From: Methanoregula sp.
GTDB lineage: Archaea; Halobacteriota; Methanomicrobia; Methanomicrobiales; Methanospirillaceae
Length of the DNA: 7,576 nt
Assembly: GCA_026394635.1 (NCBI GenBank)
Contig: JAPKXV010000175.1
Span: forward strand, 1-7,576
Direction: 5' to 3'
Part shown: one piece after another, positions 1-7,087 of the stretch
Layout of the letters: the number at the start of each line of letters is the position of its first letter
Numbering within the stretch: position 1 is the first letter of the stretch
The notes under the pieces: generated by a model
Told to the model about the DNA's origin: nothing
Database searches by the model: none
The model's input: the letters and a program-made list of their open reading frames with translations, nothing else
Program-made: the position numbers and the translations under genes

Positions 1-742
1 ACTCTTTTGCCGTAGCAAACGCGTCAAAAGAAATGACCGATGGGTTCAGGTCAATGACAAATTCCCAGTCAGTATTGGCGCAGCAGTGAATTCCCAGTCC
101 GCCCTGTACAAGGGCAGCGATGTCCTGCCAGCCCGAGCGTACTGTGTCAAAGTCAATTGGTACAACCGATGACCCCAGCGACGCGAGATATGGCTCGTTG
201 AGTACGACCAGTGTTTCCTTCACACCGGTCTTTTTCTGCATCTCGGCTTCACACCAGCGGGAGCGGAGCGCGAGCAGCTTCGCGAGCATATCAGCAACCT
301 GTGCATCGTAGTAGATCGGGCGTTTACCGGCATCGACCACCTGCATCCCGAACGTGACCGGGCCGGTCACCTGGCATTTGAGGATTGGAACTGATGAGAG
401 ATCCTGCAGCATCATCTCGATAAAACCCGAAGCATACTCCCGGTGCAGCGCATACGGTGCATAGTTGCCTTCCAGGTAATCGGCAAAGACGTTCTCCATC
501 GCCGCGAAGGTATCGGTGGTGCTGTCAAAGGTGAGCCGGTCCTCCTTGATACTGCGTCCCGGCAACTGCTCGGAGTCGTTATAGACGATGCTTTCCATCT
601 GCCCCCGGTCAGGGAGCGTAGGGACATACGGGAATTCAGGAAATATCGAAAGGATGTCCTTACATGCCTGTGCCGGATCGGTGTGGGGGAGTGCCCCGAC
701 TCCCGTGGCACGGGAGCGTGGAGGTGAGATCATCCGTGCCAT
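1..742 (-). CDS. Core (folate-independent) methionine synthase-like methyltransferase, UROD/MetE-like superfamily; 3' end outside window
   Basis: This is the last visible gene of the operon. Its first 247 residues are present and the rest lies beyond position 1. Reading back from the ATG at 742, the protein begins MARMISPPRSRATGVGALPH. The TGVGxLPHTDP stretch (residues 13-23) is typical of the UROD/MetE-like fold. Residues 123-132 (CQVTGPVTFG) and 180-184 (VLNEP) fit the barrel core of that fold. The motif GIHCCANTDW (217-226) supplies a His-x-Cys pair, H219 and C221, matching the first two zinc ligands of cobalamin-independent methionine synthase; further ligands may lie outside the window. 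There is no folate-binding N-terminal half as in full MetE. The best functional guess is methyl transfer from the neighbouring corrinoid protein to homocysteine, as proposed for the MesB/MesC families, which occur in organisms with the Wood-Ljungdahl pathway. Another thiol acceptor cannot be excluded. The start lies 3 nt after the acsV stop and follows a good ribosome binding site. Fold assignment is confident; the exact substrate is inferred. Confidence 0.78.
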   Translation of the reverse strand, partial: MARMISPPRSRATGVGALPHTDPAQACKDILSIFPEFPYVPTLPDRGQMESIVYNDSEQLPGRSIKEDRLTFDSTTDTFAAMENVFADYLEGNYAPYALHREYASGFIEMMLQDLSSVPILKCQVTGPVTFGMQVVDAGKRPIYYDAQVADMLAKLLALRSRWCEAEMQKKTGVKETLVVLNEPYLASLGSSVVPIDFDTVRSGWQDIAALVQGGLGIHCCANTDWEFVIDLNPSVISFDAFATAKE

Positions 743-745
743 GAG

Positions 746-2647
746 TTACCCCCTATGTAACCTGCAGGTATCGAGCATCTTCTGCACTTCAGGGAAGAGC
801 GAAAGATCGGTGTGGGGTAAAAATGCACTGGAGGTATACTCGTCCATGAACGCTGGTTCAGCGTTCAGCTCGATATAGGCAATCTTTGTGGCAATCTCAT
901 CAAGCGTCTTTCGTTTCCGACGGTTGATCAGGGCAATATTTGCACCGGTCACCGCCCCGTTGCCGATATTTTTGATCTGGCTTATAGGGATCTCGGGGAT
1001 CAGCCCGATCGTCGCAGCGTTCATTTTGTTCAGGTAATTGCCGAATGCCCCGGCGAAATAGATGGTAGTTATCTGCTGCCGGGATATTCCTGCCTCCTTC
1101 ATCAACGTCACACAGGCAGCATGGACCGATGCCTTGCTCATGATCAGGTTTTTGATGTCATTTTCAGTCAGCACAATATCCTTTCCGATATCGGTCTCTT
1201 CTGCCCGCACGACCACGTATTCCGGGAAATGGACACCGGTACGGATCCTTGGATGGTTAAAACCGGTGTTGATCCGCCCGTTCCGGTCGATAACACAGTT
1301 CATGAGCAGCTCTGCGAGGAGGTCGATCAAACCCGAACCGGTCAGACCCCGTGGCTTGATCCCGTTGATGGTGCTGTATGCCGGGTCAAGCGTTGCAGGA
1401 TCGATCGTGATCTTATCGATGGCCCCGGGATTTGCCCGCATACCGAAAAGAACCTCCCCTCCTTCCAGCGCCGGCCCGGCTGCACCTGCGCAGGAGAACA
1501 TCCATTCCCGGTTCCCCATTACAACTTCGAAGTTTGTGCCGATATCGATAAGGAGCGAGATCTCTTCTTTCTCTGCCATACCACAGGCAAGGATATCCGC
1601 AATGATATCTCCTCCAATAAAGTCGCTTACTGCAGGAAATAAAAAGAGCCCCCCATTCCTGTTGCAGGCAATTCCGATCCGGCCGGAAGCAACAGAGAGT
1701 GCCCTGCGCACGACCGGGACATAGGGCTCGGCAATCATGTATCCCGGATCGATCCCCAGCAGCATATGGGTCATCACCGTGTTGCCTGCAACTACGACTT
1801 CGTAGATATCCTCACGGTCGATCCCTGCACTGTTTGCGGCAGTGGTGAGCGCGGCGTTGATGCTGTCTGCAGCAAGTGCCTGGAGTTTTGAAAGGCCGTT
1901 CTTTTTTGCAAAGTTCACGCGGGCAAGGATATCTTCCCCACAACTGATCTGTTTGTTGTAATTGGAAGCGACTGCGACCATTTTGCCGGCGACGAGATCC
2001 CAGAGGTATACCACAACGGTCGTGGAGCCCAGGTCTACTGCTGCACCGTAGAGCCGCTTGGATGTGTCGTTCTCCTGGAGGTCGACCAGCCGGTACCCCC
2101 CGGGGACGAGGGCGATGGTGCCGGTCACTTTCCAGTCGGAATGGCGCAGGAGCGTGGGGATCTCCCGCAGGGCTTCCAGCGGGGCATACATCTTCTCGGC
2201 GACCGGGCCACCGTTCTTCTGGATCCCCCAGAGGAGTCGCGAAAGGTCCGGCGAGGGGTCGGAGAGCGTCGGTGGCAGGAGTTCGACATAATATTTCCTG
2301 ACCGACGGGTGCAGTTCGATCCCGGTATCCAGCCCCTCGATCAGGATCTTCTGTTCCTGGATGAGGGTGCTGTCCGGGATGATGATCTGGAGGTCTCCCT
2401 GTACGGTGGCCTGGCAGGCAAGACAGGCACCCTGTGCCAGTTCCTCCTGCGTAAAAAACTTCAAGTTCTTTTGCTGGTCAAATTCTGTTTTGCCTGACTG
2501 GACATAGACCACGCATTTTCCGCATTTTCCCTGCCCGCCACAGACCACGTTGATATTCAGCCCGGCACGCTGTGCGGCATCGAGTACGGTGGTCTCACGG
2601 GGCACTTCGATCTTGCGGTACCCGGGAAGAAAGGTTACCGTGTGCAT
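746..2647 (-). CDS. acsV: RACo-type reductive activator of corrinoid iron-sulfur protein (2Fe-2S plus ASKHA ATPase domain)
   Basis: This 633-residue protein is predicted to use ATP hydrolysis to drive low-potential electrons into the cobalamin of CFeSP, rescuing inactive Co(II) to Co(I). Residues 1 to about 92 form a plant-type [2Fe-2S] ferredoxin domain with cysteines C36, C42, C45 (CX5CX2C) and a fourth in the GACLACQ stretch, probably C78. A linker and middle region lead to an ASKHA-type C-terminal domain. That domain carries nucleotide-binding motifs AAVDLGSTTVVVYLWD (202-217) and LLIDIGTNFEVVMG (365-378), the conserved CAGAAGPALEGG stretch (386-397), and AGAFGNYLN (532-540). The length fits bacterial RACo. 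Archaeal RamA-type activators instead carry C-terminal 4Fe-4S ferredoxin clusters, and none is seen here. The start is the ATG directly abutting the acsC stop (TAAATG), with AGGAG 12 nt upstream, so coupling to acsC is likely. Placement next to acsC and acsD points to CFeSP as the partner, although related proteins activate other corrinoid methyltransferases. Confidence 0.93.
   Translation of the reverse strand: MHTVTFLPGYRKIEVPRETTVLDAAQRAGLNINVVCGGQGKCGKCVVYVQSGKTEFDQQKNLKFFTQEELAQGACLACQATVQGDLQIIIPDSTLIQEQKILIEGLDTGIELHPSVRKYYVELLPPTLSDPSPDLSRLLWGIQKNGGPVAEKMYAPLEALREIPTLLRHSDWKVTGTIALVPGGYRLVDLQENDTSKRLYGAAVDLGSTTVVVYLWDLVAGKMVAVASNYNKQISCGEDILARVNFAKKNGLSKLQALAADSINAALTTAANSAGIDREDIYEVVVAGNTVMTHMLLGIDPGYMIAEPYVPVVRRALSVASGRIGIACNRNGGLFLFPAVSDFIGGDIIADILACGMAEKEEISLLIDIGTNFEVVMGNREWMFSCAGAAGPALEGGEVLFGMRANPGAIDKITIDPATLDPAYSTINGIKPRGLTGSGLIDLLAELLMNCVIDRNGRINTGFNHPRIRTGVHFPEYVVVRAEETDIGKDIVLTENDIKNLIMSKASVHAACVTLMKEAGISRQQITTIYFAGAFGNYLNKMNAATIGLIPEIPISQIKNIGNGAVTGANIALINRRKRKTLDEIATKIAYIELNAEPAFMDEYTSSAFLPHTDLSLFPEVQKMLDTCRLHRG
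749..754 (-). promoter_or_regulatory. Ribosome binding site of the methionine synthase-like gene
   Basis: On the minus strand AGGGGG sits inside the last codons of acsV, ending 6 nt before the ATG at 742. It supports that start over the second ATG three codons later. Because the site lies in the upstream gene and the stop-to-start gap is 3 nt, translation is probably coupled to acsV. Confidence 0.6.
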
Positions 2648-3982
2648 TTATTTCTTCCACTCCTGTTCCAGGTACTCACCGATCTCTGCTGCGTCCCTTG
2701 GCCCGACCAGTACCTTCCATCCTGTCATCTCCTCAATCCTACCGGAAAGTGGTGCTGCATACCCGGGAATGATGAGTTTTTTGTGGGCTACTTCGTTTTC
2801 CACCCCGAACCTGATCAACGCGTCGCGGACAAGGGTTTCATTGAGTTTGCCTGCAGCAACAGACGTGAGAACTGATAACCCTTCAGTATCGACAACCAGC
2901 ATGAAACAAGGGATACGGGTGGATTCGAGGTAACCCTGCAGGGTAAAAAATGTCAGGGAAAAATTCACGGTCATGAGCACCGGCGCATCTTTTCCGGGAG
3001 TACCCACGCGGTATAATCCGGGGTTCATCTGGATCGGTTTCTGGGGATCGGTATAGATGTTCTGGCGCAGGGTAAGAGCAGCTTTTGCTGATGCCTCTGA
3101 TAGCGGGGCAGTAACGATGACGGATGCATATTTTACAATACCAAGGGCAATTGCAGCATCCTGGATGTCTGAACCCGTAGCATCGAGAAATACGGGGTAC
3201 CCAAGGTCCGGCATCGCTCTCGTAATCGCAAGCTGCCGGATCGCTGTAGATGCGGTGATAAATTCACCAAGGGACTGCGGGGATGAGTCCATGACAAGAT
3301 CCTGCACTCCTTCTAAAGCACACTCCTTTGCCAGCTGTGCCAGTTGTTCCAGGCCCCGGGCTTTGATTACCAGAGGACAGTCATGGTGTTTTGCAAGGGC
3401 ACACATCTCTTTGAAATTTTCTTTTGTTGCTGCATGGAGCAGGGGACGATAGGTGCCGCAGTGGACAAGAGCTGCAAAGAGCGACTCTGTTTTTTCAGAT
3501 ATGAGCACGAGCGGCAGATCGGCTGCCTTCTCAACCGTTGCAACAGCTGCTGCAAACATTTCCTTTGTGCCGCTGGAATTCTCAAGAGCAATACCATTAC
3601 ACCGGAGATCTGAACCAACCCGGATGAAGGATTCGTCCCTGACCCTTTTCGTTACTGCCGAAACCTCTTCCATTGTCTGTGTATCGGATACTTTGAAGAA
3701 AATTCCCGGCGGATGGTAGAACGTCTTCTCGTGCCGGTAGAGCACGAACTCCTCCCCGATTGCAAACGAACGCTCTCCAATGCCTATCTTCACAAGCCGT
3801 ATGGGCGGGCGTGTACTTGCACCCAGCACCGCTTTTGCCTGCTCGTCAAGGTGCGGGCAGAGGTCGACATCTGCCTTTCCCCCGGCAAGTTTCATGGCAA
3901 AGGTCAGACAGGTGGGGTCCCCGCACTCCTTGCAGTTCTTTTTTGGGAGGAGTTTGTAGATGTCAAGCGCTTTGAGTGCCAT
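2648..3982 (-). CDS. acsC: Corrinoid iron-sulfur protein large subunit (acetyl-CoA synthase system gamma subunit)
   Basis: This 444-residue protein is the cobalamin-carrying subunit of CFeSP, shuttling a methyl group between its methyl donor or acceptor and the A-cluster of AcsB in the cytoplasm. The N-terminus has the CX2CX4CX16C pattern (C17, C20, C25, C42) that binds a low-potential [4Fe-4S] cluster, within KNCKECGDPTC. A TIM-barrel-like middle follows. The C-terminal cobalamin-binding part shows TVNFSLTFFTLQGYLEST (338-355) and VVDTEGLSVLTSVAAGKL (363-380), and the chain ends with IIPGYAAPLSGRIEEMTGW and VGPRDA. Length and motifs match acetogen AcsC (about 446 residues) closely, and also align in general with archaeal CdhE. 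The start follows the acsD stop by 1 nt behind a near-ideal ribosome binding site. It abuts acsV with no gap. All four cluster cysteines are present and nothing suggests damage. Confidence 0.96.
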   Translation of the reverse strand: MALKALDIYKLLPKKNCKECGDPTCLTFAMKLAGGKADVDLCPHLDEQAKAVLGASTRPPIRLVKIGIGERSFAIGEEFVLYRHEKTFYHPPGIFFKVSDTQTMEEVSAVTKRVRDESFIRVGSDLRCNGIALENSSGTKEMFAAAVATVEKAADLPLVLISEKTESLFAALVHCGTYRPLLHAATKENFKEMCALAKHHDCPLVIKARGLEQLAQLAKECALEGVQDLVMDSSPQSLGEFITASTAIRQLAITRAMPDLGYPVFLDATGSDIQDAAIALGIVKYASVIVTAPLSEASAKAALTLRQNIYTDPQKPIQMNPGLYRVGTPGKDAPVLMTVNFSLTFFTLQGYLESTRIPCFMLVVDTEGLSVLTSVAAGKLNETLVRDALIRFGVENEVAHKKLIIPGYAAPLSGRIEEMTGWKVLVGPRDAAEIGEYLEQEWKK

Positions 3983-3983
3983 G

Positions 3984-4940
3984 TCAGATCCTCCCTGTGG
4001 GATCTGAACCGGTTTTCAGGCTTGTAAAAGCTTTTTTAAGCCTGCCAACAGTTTTTGGGTGGCGCACGCAGATAATCTCCGCACCGGCAACCGCCGCGGC
4101 AAGTCCGGCATAGAATTCCCATGCAACAGCCATCTCATCCTGATATGCAGTATCGGCTTCCCTCACTTCTTTTATCGTGAGTGAGTCGATTGCTGAACAG
4201 ATCATGGGCATCGCAAGGTCTGCATCCCCTTTGAGCGCAGAGAAACGGATGCGTTCCATAGCAGAGTATGAGTACTCAAATCCGTACCCGAGTGTCCCGG
4301 TATACGGGTCAATCATGATATGATCCTGCTGTATCCCGATCTCCCGCAGCAGGATATTGAGCTGTTTTGCGAGGTTGATGTCAATGGGCGACTGTGCGAT
4401 GATTGAGTGGTTATAGGCAAGCGCGGCAGCAGCGATGCTCCGGTACCTGCCTGCTTCCGCAGTGCCAAGCAGCAACCGCTCTCCTTCTCCAGCCTCACCA
4501 CACTTCTGGAACACCTCACTGTCGATCCCCGGCTCGTTGCTCCCTTCAATGATGAGGGGCAGGCCTGTTGCCGACAACACCTCTTCGACAGCTTTTCCCA
4601 CCAAAGGAATATCCGAAAAATTCCTCTGCCGCGTACTGGTAAGGTAGAGGCGTATCAGGTCAGCACCATACACGGTCTCAGCGGTTGTAGCCCATGCCGA
4701 CACATCGTCAACAAGGTCGCCGCAGTAATTCCGTACGATCTGCGGCCAGTACTGCGGTTCGTCGCAGATCTCAAGAGCAACGAGAGGAGAAGAAGCTGGT
4801 GCATGATCAAGGAAGGGGAGAGTGGTTCCCCCGCCGACACGGTAGGAAATCTTCCGTGTCCCTCCTTCTGAACGTGTGGCACCGAGGATCACGCTGCCGA
4901 TTGCACCAGTCCAGCCAAACCGGATATCTGATCCCATCAT
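3984..4940 (-). CDS. acsD: Corrinoid iron-sulfur protein small subunit (acetyl-CoA synthase system delta subunit)
   Basis: This 318-residue protein is the partner of AcsC in the heterodimeric corrinoid iron-sulfur protein. It is a TIM-barrel subunit that caps the cobalamin-binding domain and has no metal cluster of its own. Recognisable family stretches are VILGATRSEGGTRK (17-30), VGGGTTLPF (35-43), YGADLIRLYL (91-100), LLLGTAEAGRYRSIAAAALA (156-175), SPIDINLAKQLNIL (184-197), DHIMIDPYTGTLGYGFEYSY (206-225), MERIRFSALKGD (228-239) and a terminal RHPKTVGRLK (293-302). The length agrees with acetogen AcsD (about 320 residues) and is much shorter than many archaeal CdhD proteins. Two adjacent ATGs compete as starts. 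The likely ribosome binding site AAGGT (4943-4947) is only 2 nt from the ATG at 4940 but 5 nt from the ATG at 4937, so the protein may begin one residue later. It follows acsB by 6 nt and precedes acsC by 1 nt. Confidence 0.95.
   Translation of the reverse strand: MMGSDIRFGWTGAIGSVILGATRSEGGTRKISYRVGGGTTLPFLDHAPASSPLVALEICDEPQYWPQIVRNYCGDLVDDVSAWATTAETVYGADLIRLYLTSTRQRNFSDIPLVGKAVEEVLSATGLPLIIEGSNEPGIDSEVFQKCGEAGEGERLLLGTAEAGRYRSIAAAALAYNHSIIAQSPIDINLAKQLNILLREIGIQQDHIMIDPYTGTLGYGFEYSYSAMERIRFSALKGDADLAMPMICSAIDSLTIKEVREADTAYQDEMAVAWEFYAGLAAAVAGAEIICVRHPKTVGRLKKAFTSLKTGSDPTGRI
3987..3995 (-). promoter_or_regulatory. Strong ribosome binding site of acsC
   Basis: GGGAGGATC on the minus strand lies in the final codons of acsD, with 4 nt between it and the ATG at 3982. 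It is the strongest ribosome binding site inside the operon and closely matches the archaeal 16S tail complement. It may raise AcsC output. Confidence 0.65.
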
Positions 4941-4942
4941 GT

Positions 4943-4947
4943 ACCTT
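4943..4947 (-). promoter_or_regulatory. Ribosome binding site of acsD, overlapping the acsB stop region
   Basis: AAGGT on the minus strand starts on the first-listed base of the acsB stop codon. Spacing is 2 nt to the first ATG and 5 nt to the second, so it favours initiation at 4937. The overlap with the stop codon implies termination-reinitiation coupling. Confidence 0.45.
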
Positions 4948-6977
4948 CACACCAGCGGTTTCATGGTCAGGGAGGGATGCTTCGCGCGCTCTAAAAATGC
5001 GGTCAGTTCTTCTATCGTGGTCGCCAGTGTCTCATCGGCAATCTTTTCAAAGAGGCCGGGATGGCCCTGCCCGATGAGTTTTTTTTGCAGGCGATCTTTT
5101 AATTCCTCTTTGAGCGCCGACGGAATCCAGACAAGGCGCTCAATGCCGCCATCCCCCTGAAGGAACCGGTCGGAGAGGATATAGTTTTTGGAGATGCCGG
5201 CAAACCCGGGTGTCTGGGCCCCGCCGCCGATGGTCCCGGCGAGCGTGGAAAAGGTCATCCCCGATGGCGTGACACCTTTGAATTCCCGGTTCACGACCAT
5301 GATCCCGTTCACTTCCGGAAGCATGAGCGCAACGCATTCAAAACACCCGCAGCAGGTCATCGGGTACTCCATAACACTGTACAGTGAACAACGGTCGATC
5401 TCGCCATGACTCGCCTTTTTTACAAACCTGTTGACACCGTCAAACTCCCCGTTCCGGGCATTGAGAAGTGTACCTTTTTTGACCGGCTGGTTTGCACCGG
5501 CTGGAGAGATCTCGTACGCGATCTTTCCGTCAAGCCAGCTGATGGCCCCGCAGAGGGCAGGACGTTCAGGGGTGATCACGCACACGTGGTTTGGGGCAAA
5601 GGTCTGGCAGAGAGTGCAGGAATAATAGGTGTCCACATCCTCATCGCGCATTCCTTTGATCCGCGCATCGCGTTCTTCATAGACGGTCTCTGCATCCTTT
5701 CTTGCTGCAAGCACTTTTTTCTCATCGGTGATCAGCGTGACGGATACGGCATCGAGGAGCTGGGGAAAGTCCATACGGAACTTGCTTGCAAGGAGTTTCC
5801 CGATATGCGTGATCTTCACCCCTTTTGCAACTGCCTCTTTTGAGATCCTCACCCAGATGAGATCGCGCTGGGCAACATGCCACGATCCCTCCCCATAATT
5901 GACAAAGTTATGGATCCTCCGCTCGAGCACCGGTTCGTAATCTTTTTTCATGGATCTGCCGGCGACTTCGACGATAATGCCAAGCGGGTTTGCAGAACCT
6001 TCCTTCATCGCATCGATCTCAGGACCGATTACTGTAACCTGCCCGTCTTGTATCTCACCAACATTCCGCATTGTTAAAAGTTCAAAAGCCGTGGACCTTC
6101 CGCTGCCGAATTCCACGTACATCTCCTCTTTCCTGATGCTTTTACCCTCAAACGCGGGCGAACACCCCATGGGGATCGGGATTGCGGTTACAGTCACCCT
6201 GATGCCTTTTGCTTCCATTCCCTGCCGGACGGCATGTTCCGGTGGTGCCTCAACCCATCCCTCTCCTCTATAATCCCCAAGCGATATGATGGGGAAGCCG
6301 AGCACCCGCATTGCGTCAACTACCGCGATCTCTTCATCGGTAAGTCCGGGGAAAACGATCACAATTGCCTTTGCCCGTTCGGCAGCATATTTCAGGAACC
6401 GGGCAGTGTCTCCGGGAGTAACCCCGCCAAACATCATTGCGACCCGGGCAATAATGTCTGTGAAGTGCACGCCGTGTGCACCGGTGGAACCCAGAGGGAT
6501 GAGCCGGTATTCAAGACCCAGTTTTACACCGCTCTGCTGGAGTGCAGGGACGACACCCCCTGCAAGAAAGGTGAGCATGTATTTTTCCTGCAGTTCCCGG
6601 CAGATTCCGGCAGCGGAACCTTCATTGGCCGGAGTCCCGATGACAAGTGCGAGTCCAAGAATACTCCCGTCTACGAGCGAGTAGCCGAGTTTGCGCAGCA
6701 CCGTATCGCCAATAAAACCCGTATAAGGTGAGGGTTCCTTTCCCTCACGGCCAGTCTTTTCTGAAAGAAGACATTCTGCAGCGATAATGGGATTATTTGA
6801 AGCCCGGAGATATGCATCCTGTGAGGATGCGCGATCCCGCACGTCAATTCCCGTGAGGGCAAACGAAACCGGCAGATGGTATGCGGTCTCGCCGTACCCA
6901 TGGAGAACCAAAATCGATTGCATCCGTTTTTTTAAAGATTCCCTGCCGGATGCAACTGCATTTTTCACCTCGGTCAT
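4947..6977 (-). CDS. acsB: Acetyl-CoA synthase, bacterial-type (CO-methylating, A-cluster nickel enzyme)
   Basis: AcsB makes or cleaves acetyl-CoA from CO, coenzyme A and the methyl group on CFeSP. With the chosen start it has 676 residues; in this numbering the [4Fe-4S] part of the A-cluster is bound by C454, C457, C466 and C476 (YYSCTLCQTFAPNHVC and ALCG). The nickel sites use the Cys-Gly-Cys motif C543-G544-C545 in YPMTCCGCFEC. Cysteine spacings (3, 9, 10) equal those of Moorella AcsB. Other matching blocks are AYHLPVSFAL, PYTGFIGD, ARVAMMFGGVTPG, GCSPAFEGKSIRK, VLERRIHNFVNYGEGSWH, VTPSGMTFSTLAGTIGGG and a terminal HPSLTMKPLV. The N-terminal region of about 300 residues, absent from archaeal CdhC (about 470 residues), is retained, so this is the bacterial architecture. 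An ATG at 7064 would add 29 residues, but it lacks a ribosome binding site and places the TATA-like promoter inside the gene. The ATG at 6977 has AGAGG upstream and is preferred. First gene of the operon. Confidence 0.97.
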   Translation of the reverse strand: MTEVKNAVASGRESLKKRMQSILVLHGYGETAYHLPVSFALTGIDVRDRASSQDAYLRASNNPIIAAECLLSEKTGREGKEPSPYTGFIGDTVLRKLGYSLVDGSILGLALVIGTPANEGSAAGICRELQEKYMLTFLAGGVVPALQQSGVKLGLEYRLIPLGSTGAHGVHFTDIIARVAMMFGGVTPGDTARFLKYAAERAKAIVIVFPGLTDEEIAVVDAMRVLGFPIISLGDYRGEGWVEAPPEHAVRQGMEAKGIRVTVTAIPIPMGCSPAFEGKSIRKEEMYVEFGSGRSTAFELLTMRNVGEIQDGQVTVIGPEIDAMKEGSANPLGIIVEVAGRSMKKDYEPVLERRIHNFVNYGEGSWHVAQRDLIWVRISKEAVAKGVKITHIGKLLASKFRMDFPQLLDAVSVTLITDEKKVLAARKDAETVYEERDARIKGMRDEDVDTYYSCTLCQTFAPNHVCVITPERPALCGAISWLDGKIAYEISPAGANQPVKKGTLLNARNGEFDGVNRFVKKASHGEIDRCSLYSVMEYPMTCCGCFECVALMLPEVNGIMVVNREFKGVTPSGMTFSTLAGTIGGGAQTPGFAGISKNYILSDRFLQGDGGIERLVWIPSALKEELKDRLQKKLIGQGHPGLFEKIADETLATTIEELTAFLERAKHPSLTMKPLV

Positions 6978-6985
6978 TTTAAATA

Positions 6986-6992
6986 TTCCTCT
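6986..6992 (-). promoter_or_regulatory. Ribosome binding site supporting the acsB start at 6977
   Basis: AGAGGAA on the minus strand lies 8 nt before the ATG at 6977. No comparable purine-rich site precedes the upstream in-frame ATGs at 7064 or 7016. This decides the start in favour of the 676-residue protein. Confidence 0.5.
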
Positions 6993-7017
6993 GATCACAT
7001 CGTTGCCCTCTCGCATT

Positions 7018-7031
7018 ACATATAGTTTCGG
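7018..7031 (-). promoter_or_regulatory. Probable archaeal promoter (BRE/TATA) of the acs operon
   Basis: The minus strand reads CCGAAACTATATGT here: an A-rich BRE-like element followed by a TATATG box. The box centre is about 45 bp from the ATG at 6977. A transcript starting about 25 bp downstream of the box would have a leader of roughly 15-20 nt that just includes the ribosome binding site. The geometry is right for an archaeal promoter, but no start site is demonstrated. Confidence 0.45.
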
Positions 7032-7087
7032 TACAGGACCAATCATGCGATTTGCAGGGAGCATTCTTTTTTAAGTAAGAAAAAGAA

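Noticed and set aside
412..711. Minus-strand open frame of 99 residues in the first 750 bases
   Set aside because: It is another frame of the methionine synthase-like gene, arginine- and serine-rich with no motifs. The frame starting at 742 has family motifs throughout and stays open to the window edge.
1062..1724. Plus-strand open frame of 220 residues antisense to acsV
   Set aside because: It lies entirely inside the well-supported acsV gene, its translation has no recognisable domain and is rich in Ser, Pro and Ile of the kind produced by reading a coding strand backwards, and no ribosome binding site or promoter was found.
4407..4871. Plus-strand open frame of 154 residues antisense to acsD
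   Set aside because: Antisense shadow of acsD without motifs or initiation signals.
6234..6731. Plus-strand open frame of 165 residues antisense to acsB
   Set aside because: Antisense to a strongly conserved part of AcsB, with low-complexity composition and no recognisable family.
4947..7064. Annotation of acsB as archaeal CdhC
   Set aside because: Length and the retained N-terminal region match bacterial AcsB; archaeal CdhC is about 470 residues and lacks that region.
7064..7072. T-rich run on the plus strand as a possible archaeal terminator
   Set aside because: No plus-strand gene ends upstream of it, there is no hairpin, and it is better explained as AT-rich promoter-proximal sequence.
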